NCBI RefSeq assembly: GCF_042242105.1
Contig: NC_092014.1
Span: 13,593,874 to 13,657,873 of the forward strand
Source: Pempheris klunzingeri
Taxonomy: Eukaryota; Chordata; Actinopteri; Acropomatiformes; Pempheridae
Direction of reading: 5' to 3'
DNA length: 64,000 bases
In this document: piece after piece, positions 23,581 through 36,997 of the stretch
Layout: each line of letters starts with the position of its first letter
Position numbering within the stretch: position 1 is the stretch's first letter
The notes under the pieces: generated by a model
What the model saw: the letters and a program-made list of their open reading frames with translations, nothing else
Database searches by the model: none
Told to the model about the DNA's origin: nothing
Made by a program: the position numbers and the translations under genes

Positions 23581-24928
23581 TCAATATGTCTGGTAGACAT
23601 CGTGGATGGGCAGCTGGAAGGCCGTGGCAGGGAAGGCCTGTGGCACTGCGTAGCCTGTGTACCCCCCATATGCTGCAGCTGCCACCGCTGCATTCTTCTG
23701 CAGAGCTGCCAGAGCTGCTGTGTTGGCAGCGTAGTTTGTGATGGGGACGTATCCTGCTCCATAAAGGCCGCCGGCTGCTGGGATACGCTGTACGTTGTGG
23801 GCCATGGCATAGACAGGAGTGATTGGACGGCCCTGGAAAATGCAAATATAGATATGGATGTGACAACAAAACTGAACACAACTTCAGTAGCCATCAGACG
23901 AGTTTAAATGTTTTAAAGTTCAGAGTTTAACAATATTATTCTGACAGCTCATTTAGAGGGAAAGAGTGACAGAGTGAATGCTTCCAAAATATCTTTTATG
24001 ACTGCCTAATGCAGTGTGTTCATGTACACAATAACTCGTTTAATCATCATAAACGTCTTTTACTCTGTATTATCACTGTGTTCTGCTGTTCTGTTGTCCT
24101 CTGATCTAAATTAAAATAAAGTGTTATATCAACAGACATTAAAAATATAACCCGATTTCTATGAAACTGACACGGAAGAAGAATTTGTAAGAAAAAAGAC
24201 AATATCACTGGGTTGGATGCTTTTTATCTATTCAATTGTCCATTATGAGGACAATTAAGTTATTGGAGTGCAATGCTAACTTAATGGAGAAATTCGCTGT
24301 AAGATCCATACATACTGTATGATGACCATCAAACAAAAAGCCATAAGATTGATCATGTGTCTTGAAACAGCATCACTATGCACACCTGAAAAGGTGGAGG
24401 GGTAGAGACCGCAGGTAGGACAGTGGCAGCAGCAGTAGCAGTGGTGTGTTCAGGGTGTTGTATGGCCAGAGGGTTGATAAGGTGCTCCACCGTGTGCACC
24501 TTCCCCTCCTCCATCAGCTTGGCGGCAGGAGCCGCGCTGAACACTGGGTACTGCCCACCCAGAGTCGGCAATGCCACTGCACATAAAGAGACACCAAAAT
24601 GAGAGCTGGGATAGCGGACTGGACTGTAGCAAGAGATGGTTAATATGTTTGCACTGAATAGGAAATAATAGCCGGAGAAAAGCACATACATGCATCCACA
24701 CTCAAACAGCATCAGGCATATTTAGATCTGAAGGTAATCTATGGGAGGAGTTTTATATGCCAAAGCAGTGGAGGATAAAAAAAGACAAAGAAAGGTTGAA
24801 GAAAACAATTTAGGCAAAAAGGGAAAAAATAAAAAGTTACACAAGTTGGTGTTGGGGAGTGATTCGGATTATGATGGCGCTCAACTGTGGATTAACCTCA
24901 ATGCTCCAACACATACACACACGCAATC

Positions 24929-24995
<67 letters not shown>

Positions 24996-27900
24996 TACAC
25001 ACACATACACACAGAGCGAACACAACGTCTGTCATTGTTTCAGATGGACAAAAGTCTTTTCAATCTGGTGGTGATCCTGTGATTCCACACAGACCGGGAC
25101 TAAGACCGAGTTCCAGATTGGGGTCAAATCGCTACAGAAGGGGCATCAAGAAAGTCCACTTACAAAATGTCCAACTGATCACCAAATACATGACACCAAT
25201 AGTAACGACAAATAGGTCCGTATTAGATTTATGGAAAAAAAAAAAAGAATAGGTTGGTTTGGTAAGTTTTGTCTTTAGTAATAAAGTTGAAAACTGAAGA
25301 ATAATACCAGTGCATTTTTATTTTGCATTTCTATCACTGAAGTTTCTACTTCTCATTTCTGTACAGTATAAAAATATGAAAGTTATCGCTTAGATCCACC
25401 CACATAAACATGAAAGCTTTTTTTTACTGTTTTATGTCCTTGTGTGAGTTGGGTTTTGTCCCCACATTTGTATCACTGCTATTGCATTTCCTCCTGCTTA
25501 CTATCTGCAAAGAAGGAAGAAAGACAAAAATGGAATTTTCCACCAGGAAGTAATCCTTTAAAAACAAACCATCTTGTAACTTTACTGTCACATTCTTCTT
25601 TGTTGGGACAGCAGCAAACTCCAGCCAACTTTTTAAACTGTAGATTTCATGCTTACAAAACAAATGAAGAGTAAATGTCAAAACTTGACAATGATTGATA
25701 ATGAGAGTAGGGGCTGCGACCCTTCGTAACACTGGCATTATTCTTCGAGTGATCAGAGCAGAGTAGACACGATAGAAAATAGAAAATGATTTTTAGTTTG
25801 TTAATTTAGTTTTGCTTTTCAACTCTGTCCTTGACTGAAACTGTCATAACACTAACAAAACAGAAGCAGCTTACTTAGTGACTTCTTGAATCTTATTGAA
25901 TTTTTCAAAAAATAACCTTATACTGGTAGTAGAAAGAGCAAAGAGACTGTGCGACGCATTTGCTTTCATTCATTTTTTTTCAGCCCTTACTTAAAGAAAA
26001 TGATAACTGTTAACCTTTCAGTAAAGATTCAGAGTTGAGTGCATGTGTAAAAGAAGATTGTGGAAGCACGGGTCTCCACATAACTTTAACCTTGTTCAGA
26101 TAAACGGCACTGTGTGAGAAAACATGGCTTCCTCATTCTGTTCAATGAAGTTACTGAACTGGCAAAAAAAAAAACTGGCAAAAAAAGTGTACTTGTGCCT
26201 CAACACAGTGCAATGTCCTCTGGCAAGACATGACATTGTGTTGACCTGTTCCAGGTAGATTAGCTCCTGGTGTTCTTCTAACACTGTGCTGTTTCATCTG
26301 AACACCCAGATTTTGAGAAAAAAATGATTTGGAGGAAAAAGGAAAGAATGAGGAACAAAAGATAGCAGTTACTTTCTGGTCATGCTACAAAGGACAGAGA
26401 TCCAGTTTCATCATTCTTTACTGTAAAGCAAAAGGAAGTCCTTTGGCACCTGACCATCCAGCAACAACTATAATCTTGATTTACAACTGTTCCTCAAACC
26501 ATGTCGAAGAGAGAGACAGAAAATGAGGAGCTGGAAGGTTTAATAAAGGTGTTTGAGATGGGCAAGGATATGGACGGATATATCTATCTCACTGACTTGT
26601 GCCAGGTTTGATGCCAACGGGGTTGACGGAGGCAGCGAGCTCCAGACTGGGCATCAGCTCATAGGGCTTTTCGGGCTGCTTGGTCTTGCCCTCATGGTAG
26701 CGGCTGTAGATGCCACGACCGGCAGAGTAACCCCCCAGGTATGACCCCCGTGGTCCAGGGGTACGGTTACCTGCAGCAGCGCGACCACGACCTCGCACAG
26801 TACCTGCTTAAAATACAATTAAAGTAATATGATGACAGGGGTTTTGGTTTGGGATTTGGTCAGCAGGGGCAACTTGTACTGAAAGTTGTGCAGGGCAAAG
26901 TGTAAAGGCAAAATTTGATAATGGGTTGAGAACTTATTTGAAAGTTCCTCTCATTATATCAGGACAGCAGTCATTTGGCTCTATTCTAAGGCAAAAATCC
27001 GCTCATGAAATTTCTTAACAATATCTGTTTGAGTTCAGAGTGGAGTGCTTTGGAGTGCTTTGGGTCAGGTTGGACTTTTTCCTGAGCACTGTTTTTAAAT
27101 TAGATGCAGCCACGCAAGTTCATGGCACTTTGAAATGGTAGTCCTAGACGCTCTTGGCTTTGATGTGGTCTCTGCAGTAACTCAGCATGAAATGGGAGGT
27201 GACAGTATAGCGGGAAAAGAATGGTGTTAGAAAATGTATAGTTTGTCACATGGCAAGAAAGCTCATTTGTCATTGAAGGAATAAGTAGGAATAAGGATGT
27301 GAGAGATTACCATTGTTCTGTATCATTGGGGATCCTTTGGAGAGAAAACCAAAACACAATGATTGTTGAAAGACAAATAGATTTTCCTGCTACCACCCAA
27401 AGACCATATATAATCAATCATCAAAGGTAATGGGATTAGCAGTCATTGGTCTATCACCTTGTTTTGTCTTTGCCTTCGAACAACAAGTCTGTGATTTTAA
27501 GACTCAAACCCTCATCAAGTTAAAGATTTTAAAGCTTTTATCAAATGAAATTACAGTCATCAAAGATTAAATCATTATTATCTTAGTCATCATGACTGTT
27601 TTAAAAATCATAGCTCCCTACCAATGATGTGTGTTTGTTCCTACAATATCATCTATTGGATGTCATTGTGAGATCTTTAGCTGTGCATTGGCCCAAAGAG
27701 TTTCTGCTGCCATCAACATTTACAAAAATGGATGGCCTTCAGAAGAACACTGTGGCTTTTGCAGCTGATCATCACTGGTAGAAAAACAAAAAGAATGAAT
27801 TCTAACCTTTGACAAAGTAGTCCCTGTTGGGTCCAATGAGAGTGTTGTAGGGATAACCATAGTAGGCCAATGTGTAGGGATCACACTGGTAAACGTAGTT

Positions 27901-29088
27901 CTGTTGAGTAGCCTCTGGAGTGGCAGAAGCCCCTTTGGAGGCCTTCTGGCGTGAGTACTGCTCTTTGTCAACTGGCTTGGCGAGTGTCACCTCGATGCAA
28001 GACCCTTCGACCTCTGTGCCGTTGAGGTGGTCCATGGCCAGGACAGCATCATCCCGGGAGGTAAAGTGAACAAAGGCATAGTCACGGATTTTCTTCACAC
28101 GTTCAACGCATCCAGGATTCCACTGGCTGAACACCTGGTTGACAGAAAAATTGTTATGAATGGAAGGCAGTGGTGAATTTTTCAGTCAGGTAAGTTTTAT
28201 ACCCAACAAAAGCATGAGCAATAGTGAGACCTCAAAACTGAACCAGTCAGCCAGTCCCACCTGTCTGATCATCTCTTCACTGGTCTCCATCATAAGATTC
28301 CTGACGTAGAGGATCTTCACTGTCTCCATAACGTCTTCATCCACATCAATCTCAGGCTCAGCCCAGTCAACAGCAATCTGGTGGCCCCAAAGTTGAATGC
28401 GTCCAGGCATCAACTTCCTGCGAGCCATGGCAGCTGCACGGTGTGATTCATATTCTACAAAGGCAAAGCCTCGGTTCTTCATCTTGTCTGCAGCGCTGGC
28501 ATAAACTATCACGTCTAGCACCCCTTCTGTCACCTTGGAGACCTCCTCTAGGATCTCCTCACGCTTTTTGGTCTTGGGGATCCCACCAATGAAAAGACGG
28601 CAGTTGTCCACGGAGGAACAAACCCCCAGAAGCCGCCCGGGCCGCACCTCATAGTTGTTGAGCTCACGCACAGCCCGCTTGGCCTCATGTTTCTCTGTGT
28701 ACATCACAAATGCGTACCCTCGGTTCTTGCCATCAAAGTCCATCATCAGCCGCATCTCGTAGATTCGGCCAACAGACTCAAACACTGGGACCAGCTCATC
28801 CTCATAAACGTCCCGTGGGATCTTGCCCACAAAGATTTCACACCCCCGTGGTGGAGATGCACCATTCCAACCAGGAGGAGGGCCATATTTACGCTGACCA
28901 TTTTCCTGGACCATACTATAGCCAGTGCGCTCCATCAGGGCCACCAGTGCAGCCTCATTGGGAGCACCGGCAACACCCTCAGGGATGTTGATCTGTCCAT
29001 GAAGAGACTGGTGGGAGGAACCAGAGGATTTGGAGGGGGCAGTGTTATTGCTCATGGTCGAGGAGGAAGCAGGATCTTCGGCTGTCAT
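23581..29088 (-). CDS. rbm47: RNA-binding motif protein 47 (RBM47)
   Basis: Nuclear hnRNP-R/A1CF-family RNA-binding protein; mammalian RBM47 is a cofactor of APOBEC1 C-to-U editing and affects splicing and mRNA stability. Five coding exons on the minus strand: 29088-28261 (in an exon from 29119), 28134-27807, 26803-26597, 24576-24386, 23832-23581, with phases 0, 1, 1, 0. The product is 601 aa (human 593). RRM1 is at about 83-160, with RNP motifs IFVGKI and [12 protein letters not shown]2 is at about 163-244 ([15 protein letters not shown]). RRM3 is at about 257-330 (ILYVRNL, DYAFVHF) and is split by intron 1. Then come an RGRGR segment, [20 protein letters not shown] and an Ala/Tyr-rich C-terminus ending DVYQTY, as in RBM47. 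A1CF and RBM46 are excluded by this C-terminus. The start is the first in-frame ATG (MTAED); only a TTG lies upstream. nsun7 is divergent, about 30 kb away, as in human 4p14. Confidence 0.96.
24934..25014. repeat. (CA)n microsatellite in an rbm47 intron
   Basis: Nearly pure CA dinucleotides interrupted by CATACATA near the 3' end, within the intron between coding exons 3 and 4 of rbm47. Confidence 0.95.
27311..27334 (-). other. rbm47: Candidate 24-nt cassette microexon of rbm47
   Basis: On the minus strand a strong pyrimidine tract and AG (TTTTGGTTTTCTCTCCAAAG) precede 24 nt that end at GTAATC. Inserted between coding exons 2 and 3, both phase 1, the segment keeps frame and adds eight residues, G-S-P-M-I-Q-N-N, after DYFVK. 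The related gene A1CF has an alternative eight-residue insert at the corresponding place. The segment is inside a 1-kb intron with no other conserved-looking piece. Inclusion is not proven. Confidence 0.6.
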
Positions 29089-29119
29089 TCTGACAAAACC
29101 ATCCAATCAGATCTGGGGC
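29089..29119 (-). other. rbm47: 5' UTR part of rbm47 coding exon 1
   Basis: TCTTTGCTCTCCTCAG followed by GCC (minus strand) is a good acceptor immediately before 29119, so the first coding exon carries about 31 nt of leader and at least one non-coding exon must lie upstream, somewhere in the following 30 kb. Confidence 0.75.
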
Positions 29120-29562
29120 CTGAGGAGAGCAAAGAGAGACAAAGTGTGTCAAAGTACAATTACAATTGTGTCAATCGAAACTGCTATCCAAGAGAGAACA
29201 GGAAACACAAGATGGGAGAAAAATAAGAAAAACAAGGTAAAACTCAAGAGAGTCGCCATTTAAAATGTGTCTGTACCAATAAAAACCCATAAGGTTGATC
29301 ATCAATTTGCAGGCACAATCACACGCAAGATTACCTTCCCAACAAACTAACCGAGGCACATTTGTGACCTGGACAGAATAGTGTCAATTCAGAATCTATA
29401 AATCCCCTGGGCACCTCTCCCTATCAGTGGTTTTACAACCTTGTTTTGTTGACTTCTTCAGATCCCTTGCTGCCCTCTGACCCCTATCAGAGAGAATGAA
29501 GGGCTGTAAACCCTGAAACCTCCAGCTCAAGGTTCACTGAGTACGACTAGGTCACATGCTCG

Positions 29563-29565
<3 letters not shown>

Positions 29566-29605
<40 letters not shown>

Positions 29606-30113
29606 AGAAATAAATTAGACAAGTTGGAGTTAAGCTATATGAGGAATTTTGTGTAAGATATGACCCCATTGACTCCATACTGTGACAAAAAAACTGTGCA
29701 CACTAATCTGTCTTATATATAAACCTTTTGCACACACACACTCACCAAAAGAAGGTGTTGAACCTTGAACCTTTTTATCATGAGTGATATACAGTGTGTG
29801 GGTGCAGCTTTTCTTGTGTGTGTGTGTTTCTGTGGGTGCACCGCTTCATTAGGGGCTGCAGCCCTATAAAAGGAACAGAGAACAATCAGAAATCGGCTTC
29901 CAAGCATAAACCTCTTACTCTGTTATTTTCCAACACTGCCAGCATTCAGAACGGAAAAATCCACAGCATTTTAAATCCTCAAATCTCCATGCTCCATACA
30001 ACACAGAGGCAACCAATCACAGATGACTACAAGGAAAACTACTTTTTGTCAGACTAAATGTCATGTAAGCAAATAGGCCAAATAAAAAACAGCATCTTGC
30101 TGAATAGGCAGAC

Positions 30114-30145
<32 letters not shown>

Positions 30146-30291
30146 CACACACGCTTTTGTGCGTCACAAGCTTGCCTGGACTTTGATGGAGATAGGTGAG
30201 GCAGTCAACAAAGGTAAAACACTACTAAGCCAAGCAACCATGGTAACGCACACACTCATTTGACTTGACCCAATATCCCACTCTCCCACAG

Positions 30292-30332
<41 letters not shown>
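29566..30332. repeat. Cluster of GT and CA microsatellites
   Basis: Three long dinucleotide runs lie within 770 bp: (GT)n at 29566-29604, (GT)n at 30115-30144 and (CA)n at about 30295-30332. Confidence 0.9.
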
Positions 30333-30335
<3 letters not shown>

Positions 30336-31147
30336 GTTCACTTTTTAGTTCGCCCAAGGCTGGAGGGCTTAGAATCACCTGAAAACTAGCTCACACCTCG
30401 TCCACAGAGAAACGAAAAAGACACAAATGCCAGCTTGATAGAATTAAAACAGGGATGCTATAATTATCAAAAAATACCATACAAACTGTATTTATGTTTA
30501 AACTAAAATTCAATTCAGTCTTTTATTAATGTGCATAGAAAACAATAAGGTCAAAGCTGGGGCAAAGACGAAACCTCAAAACTAAGAGTGAGGAACGACA
30601 GGATGTTTCCTCGTTCTATCTTTAGCCAGTTGTTGGTTGCTGCATGTTGACATAAGGTCAAGATGACATTAGATTCTATAAAAACGTTAATTTTGACAGA
30701 GTTATAGGAACATTAGTTATCAGTGACATATTCTGACTCTACTCAGCAAGGCCGCAGTTCCCTTTTCTATCACAAAAAATATAAAATAAAAAAACATCAC
30801 TCCAGATTTTCCTAATAGTCTGCTACATCAAAGCAGCCTCGTTGTTGCTTATTTCTGTTGCTTTGCCTCTGCTTCCACAGCTCAACGTGCCCTCCCTCTG
30901 TTCCTTCTATTGTGTGAAGTGCTAACATGACTCCATCTCTTATCAGCCTTATCTTGCCAGACTGATGACAAAGGGAGGACAATATTCACTTTGGGAGTTC
31001 TGCTCACTGATAAAAAGCTGCTATGTGACACTGTGAGGTCGAACTCTGTATAACACATTGCAGTCAGTGTAAGACACTTTTTTTAAAAAAAAGAACAAAA
31101 AAACTCCTTTAACTACATGTTTTGTGTGTGTCAAAAATAAAATAAAA

Positions 31148-31181
31148 TACCCCATGCTGAGTTTGGTCTCAGCATGGGGTA
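31148..31181. repeat. Perfect 14-bp stem-loop
   Basis: TACCCCATGCTGAG (31148-31161), a 6-nt loop (TTTGGT), then the exact reverse complement CTCAGCATGGGGTA (31168-31181). It lies in non-coding DNA upstream of rbm47 coding exon 1. It is too short for a typical miRNA precursor; it may be a remnant of a palindromic element. Confidence 0.85.
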
Positions 31182-32936
31182 ACTTACTTCCTGCTTTTCA
31201 CCGCTTGGAGATATTCCTAACTTCCTCAGTGCTGACCACTGTTGTGCTGAGGTTTTCCTTTCGTAGGGGAGACTCAGGAAATCACAGCACTCAGTGTGTC
31301 AGGAGTGAAGCAAAACTCAGATGGTCTCTTATGAACTCTCTCTCTTTGCATAAATTAAGGAAATTAGTTGCAGCTAAAAAGCTGTGTTACTTAATATGTA
31401 GTTTTTTTGCCTTTGATTAATATACAGAGACAAAAAACATTAATTTGCTTAAAAATCTGCAATCGTGTGCAAAGCTTTGACCTTAGGTGTATGCAATCAT
31501 GAGTAAATGTGTGTATGCAAGTGTGTGTGTGGGTGTAAGGGTGGGGTGGGGGGGCTGAGGCAGCAACAGGTAGATGATTAACCGTGACAAACACAAATCA
31601 CAGCCTTTACTCACAGAGGGCATATGGATTTACAGATGACGTGTAAGTCATTAAGACAGTAGGACTGTAGAGACAAACCAGTTATGACAACCTGTGTGTG
31701 ATTCAGGAACAGCTAGCAGCTATTAGGTAAATCTACACCGACTTTTGTAGCTCAGACACAGATTTCACCTGGTCAAAGGTTATGAACTCAGAGTATCACA
31801 GGAGGAAGAGCTGGCTGGCCTGCACACTGCAAAGGAAGCAAGGATTTTATTGGGTAACAGTGCCAACCTTAGGTTAGGTTAAAGTGTTCCAGTTATTGCA
31901 GTGCAGATTACCCATTATACTGCGTTTATGATTGATGGAAGCACCTGATTCTCTACTTATTAACAGCATGTTATTGGAGACTGAATTGTTTTATGAGCAG
32001 AGAAAAAAGCTTTTTTATAGGCTTCCTCTGGATTATACCATAAACACAGATTGACCACTGCTGGCAAATTCCATCTTTTCCCTCAAATAAGCAAATGAGG
32101 CATGTCATTATGAAAGAATGGTTCCTCACAATTAGAAAGAGGAAGAACATTTGATTCTTTATGTCTATGTCCTGACATCAACTCAACACTGCTGTCATGT
32201 GTTGTTCTCAGGCTGATTTTATTCAGAGGTCTGTAAACCAACAAATCTCACCATGACTCCCGATTTATTGCAGATTAGGGAGCAAAGAAAACCCAAGTGT
32301 GTGTTCAACAGTAAGGAACAATGTGTCTCTTAGTTTGCTGTTCGATCCTGAGTGACACTGATCCAGCGTACTGAAGAAAACAGGACTAAGGATGCCGCCA
32401 TCTTAGCTGTATGCACACACACATGGACACGTGGAGGTGATTGACTCGCTGCATCTACCCAGCAGCCCCCAACAACAGGGTCACAAGGCAGCAGAAGAGG
32501 ATCATTGAAACACCAACATTTACCAAAACACCAATCATGCTGTTTCAACACATAACATTTGAACAGCAAATACTATCAAAGCTTGCATTTAACTTTCAGA
32601 CATAGTTATAGACGAAACCGCTGAATAATAAGCTTTACACAGTCACAAAAACGTGCTAATGAAGGATAAATTCTTCCTATAAAATCAAAAACAGCCAGAG
32701 AGAGAGAAGGAAGTGAAACTGAAACAAAGCAGAGTTCTTGAGAAGGCTATCACAGCAGAGGGATGTTGGTGGGAAAGGGAAGAGGAAGGAGAAGCGGAGA
32801 GTGGTCAGATGGGAGGATAGCTACCCCTGTTGCTTCACAGCGCTCCCCTGCTTGGCCGCCTGCTCTGGGAGTGTTAGTCCACCTCCATGAGAGACAGGTA
32901 CAGCAGGGCACTGAGCACAGAGGCCAGCCTCCTCTG

Positions 32937-33010
32937 CACACACACACACACACACGCACACACACACACATCCACACACACACACACACACCCACACACA
33001 CACACACACT
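32937..33010. repeat. (CA)n microsatellite
   Basis: Imperfect CA tract with single GC and CC interruptions. It explains the cysteine/valine-rich frames on the other strand. Confidence 0.92.
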
Positions 33011-33150
33011 GAGCCAAAGCTGCAAGCATGAGAGCTGATGAGGGTGGAGCTAAAACAGGTACTCTGTGTGAGTGTGTGTGTGTCTGTGGGTGAGTCCCAC
33101 AGACAGACAGTTTTTTTTTGCTCCTGAAATACACAAACACTCATATAAAT

Positions 33151-33250
33151 AGTGGTAGTGGAAAGTAATTAATTAGATTTACTCAAGTAGTGTATTAAGT
33201 ACTTTAAAAAGTACTTATCAAATCTTTCTTTTCAGATCTTACATTTTAGA
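33151..33250 (+). repeat. TTACTCAAGTA-family repeat fragment
   Basis: GTAGTGGAAAGTAATTAATTAGATTTACTCAAGTAGTGTATTAAGTA-type sequence, given here only as a described pattern, matches the start of the common percomorph repeat that begins GTGGTGGAA and carries TTTACTCAAGTA. About 100 bp is recognisable. Confidence 0.6.
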
Positions 33251-35766
33251 AATATAATAAGCTATTTGTTAAAGATTACACCAGAGTTTCCCAGCCTTTT
33301 TGGAAATTTCACACATTTCACACACATTAAATTCAGCACAATGGGTACTTCTGCTTTTGACTCTGTAAGTATATTTTGTTGATAACACTTTTAAATGAAT
33401 GTGTTGGTACTTCAAGGATCTGAAACTTCTTCAGCCACTGATTAACACACACACCAGAGCCACTTTTGCACAAATCTTCACTCTGTAACTAAAAACACAC
33501 TTGGCGATGTAGTGTGAGGAGAGGGGGCTGATGGGAAATGTAGCTTTTATGCGTATTATTGAGTTTTTTTTTTGCTTAGGAGGTGCAGAAATTGAAGGTG
33601 AATATTTAATTTCACCGTTGGCGGAAAAAATTCTCAAGAGAGATTCCTGAAGGTGACACCAACAGTGCTATAACTATTACCATTATAATAGTAGTAAAAA
33701 AAACACTTAATGAAGTTTTGCTGCTACCTTCACCCATTCACAAGAGAAATGTTGGGTTCAGAGACAACAGGATGTGGAGATTGAACCAACCCTGTAATCA
33801 GGAGATGAACCCCTCTACCCCCTGATCCACAGCTTCCCCTTTAAAACTTTAAAACGCATTGTCTTGCGTATAATTAGCACATTTTTCAAATAATTAAAAT
33901 GATATTTTTATGTTTATAATGATATATTGAGGGGCACAATTCATGTCTTTCTCTGGGAGGGGAAAGCCCCCCCCCTTTCAGGGAATTATGGCAGGAGGGG
34001 GCTCGAACACTTCCTCGTGTTGTTGTCTTACTCTGAAAGGACATTTGGAAATTCTGACTGGGAGTTACCACTAAACTGATTAATGTCATGTCAGCACAAG
34101 ACTACAACTGTGTGTAAGTGTGTGTAAGTGTGTGTAAGTGTGCGTGTGTCTGTGTGTAGTCGGGCATGTGTGCGTGTTTTTTGTACATAACAACGGTGAA
34201 CGTGTTCCTAGCACAGCTTAACTAAAGCAAACAACACACACCTTCCTGGGCAGTCAAGAGAGCAGATAGAGGGACGACTGAGAGGAAAAACAGCCAGATG
34301 AGAGAACGTCACTCGCTTAGAGAGTTTCTGTCTAAAAACTCCTCTCAGTGCTTTAAAAGGACCAGGAAAAGAGGGAGTGAGGGGTAGAGAGAGCTGATGG
34401 GGTTAAAGGGAGAGAGAGATGAAAGTCACAGTGTGTGGTCAACAGTGTGCTGAGTTTCAGCTGCTATTGAAACCAGCCCCACTCCTTAACGACTGAGTAA
34501 ACAGCAGAGAAGAAAGTCTGTTTAGCATAAAGACCGGAGAATGATGGAAACACAAAAAAGAAGAGATTAAATGATAGAGGGCATTATGTGAACTATGGCA
34601 CCCTTCATTTATCTGCATAACCAGCTAATAATTATGAAACTGTCAAATCAGTTACCTTGACATTAGAAAGAGTGAAATGAATACAAATCATAGCAAAAAA
34701 AAAAAAGGTGTGTCTGTAAAGGTGTGTGTGTGTTAAAATATGCATGTGAGGGTGTGAGTGTGTGTATTTCCAGGGCATTTTGCGTAATCATTTGGCACGT
34801 GGGCAAAAGCTAAAAAAAAGTGCAGGTTGTTGGGGAGCAGGATCACAGATCGGTAAGCCAAGGGGGTCAATCTGAATCAAAGATTAACTGTCAGTCATTA
34901 GTGAGAGCCAATCAGGACTCAGACAGGCCTCAGAGGGGTCAGGTGTTCTGGTGACCGCACAGCTGGACCACCAGTCCGTCAGGTCAGCGGTTAACCGTTG
35001 AACCCCACAGGACGAGCCGTGAGATGGAGGAAAAACATTTATAGTCTGTCGCCTCTTAATCATTGTGCATGTTCACTAAATCATTTGTCAGGCAAACAAA
35101 CATATAAACCTTCACACCACATACACCCACCACCTTAGGTTTAAGATTGATTTATGGATGACAGTGTAGTTATGGTTTTAAGTATAAATTTAACAGAATC
35201 ACACTAACAAACAATGTGTTAATCCATAACTTCATTTCCCTTCACTGTCTGTGGCCCTCATTCTTTGATCTCATATAAATCTTTGAAAATGAGTCACAAA
35301 TATATATTTCCATGTTCTAAAATCAGTAAATTTCTAAAACAGCTGGGCTCTCTGGTTTCTAGCAAACCTAACTAAAACAGGTGTTAATTGTGCATCAGTA
35401 AGGGACTGTTTTCAGCCTCAGTGCTGTGAGTATTTCTGGCAGCAGGACGGTTTCTGTACGACTTAAAATGAACAACAATGACCATGTTCATCATGTTCAA
35501 AGGGAAATGCTGCTTAGTGCAACAATGTGGCTCACTGATGTGTTTTTAATAGTTTTGGGACAACAATGGCACAGAGGAATGTATATTATACTAGGTTGAA
35601 TCGATTCATTGGTATTTTTTGGTCTTTTTGGTCTCTGCCAGTGACACTGGATTTAAGCTGAAACACACTTGTTTAGAACTACATCATCAGTAATCAGTTT
35701 AGGGAGTGCCTATTAGACTGTGTTGGTTATCTCTTATAAGCTGGTTCTCTATTAAGGCCAGGGTCA

Positions 35767-35819
<53 letters not shown>

Positions 35820-35821
35820 AC
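35767..35821. repeat. (CA)n microsatellite
   Basis: Almost pure CA dinucleotides for about 55 bp in non-coding DNA. Confidence 0.93.
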
Positions 35822-36849
35822 AGACATACATATACACTGGAATCTGCCACATGTACAAAAAACATGGATAAGCAGGATTGAAGTCAGCAACAAAGCGGTG
35901 GTGGTAATCAGTATCTTGGCCTGTATGACTGCCATCTACTATTACAAGTCATCCATATAAGTAAATGAGTAGCGTGTCACAAGACAAGAGGCCCTGTTGT
36001 TTATTTCTGCAGAGTGATACAACCTGCAGTAGGAGTAGTTAATCCCACACAAAGCAAAGTGCTTTTAGGAGTGTTAAAAAAAAGCTTACAGTTTAAGCTA
36101 GTTTACACAACTTACATGATTCATATCCTTGAAAATGTGAAGAAGGGATCATTATAAATTGGATCATGTTTGCTGATTATAACCTCAGTATATTCAGTAT
36201 AAAGCAACACAAAGGAAATTTATTTCCAGCGTCGCTCTCATACGACAAGGTCCGCTGCAGTAAATGACCAGAACAAGTGAAACAATGACAGACAGAAGAG
36301 AAGTGAGAACTGCGGCTGACCCTTTAAGACACATGATGTCCTCACATCGTGGTGCATCCAGCGCAACTGTCAGCATGCTGACTGAAACAGGATGAAGCCT
36401 GAAGTCACACTGAGGGAAGCTGCGTTATCATGGTGTCCTAACATGTCTGTCTTCTGTCCCCTCGCATTGTTTTTGAGCAGTGGTTGTCTTTAAATGATGT
36501 GTCAGCCGACAGCTCTTCTGCTTCCATCTTTGCCATAGTAGTGGGGTAAAAAGGGGAGGGGGTTGCTTATTTTATAGAGCTTTTAGGGATTGTTTAGTCA
36601 TTTGGCCAACAATTTTAGTGTTTAGGTTGCAGGTTGGAATTCCCACTAGAAAACTGCAAGTTTTCAGCTGCAACACGTGTAGCCTTTTCCATGTAATTCT
36701 CAAAATTGTTGCAGATTGATTTTCTGTTTTCCACTTATCCACTCCTTCAGTTTTGTCCCTGCCTCACTCTCTTTACTTTTCTTCCCTTTTTTCTCTCCTC
36801 CCATCCTTGTACCTGTCACCCTCATTCCTCTGGTTCACTCAAGCTCAAA

Positions 36850-36960
36850 GAAGAGCAGCAGGGAGGGGGAAGGAGAAACTAGGGAGGTGTAGAGAGAGGA
36901 GGGCAAGCTGAGAGGGATGAGAGGGAGAAAGGCGAGGAGGGGGAAGAAATGTAGGGAGAG

Positions 36961-36994
<34 letters not shown>
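36850..36994. repeat. Purine-rich block followed by (TG)n
   Basis: The plus strand is almost all A and G from about 36850 to 36960, with several GGGAGG and GGGGG runs, then passes directly into (TG)n at 36964-36994. Such tracts can form triplex or quadruplex structures. No exon was seen in it. Confidence 0.7.

Positions 36995-36997
<3 letters not shown>

Noticed and set aside
23441-23894. Two 142-146-aa minus-strand frames near the rbm47 end
   Set aside because: They read the last rbm47 exon in the wrong frames; the correct frame gives the known C-terminus ending DVYQTY.
28687-29226. 179-aa plus-strand frame
   Set aside because: It is the antisense shadow of the first coding exon of rbm47, whose strand is fixed by three RRM domains and matching splice sites.
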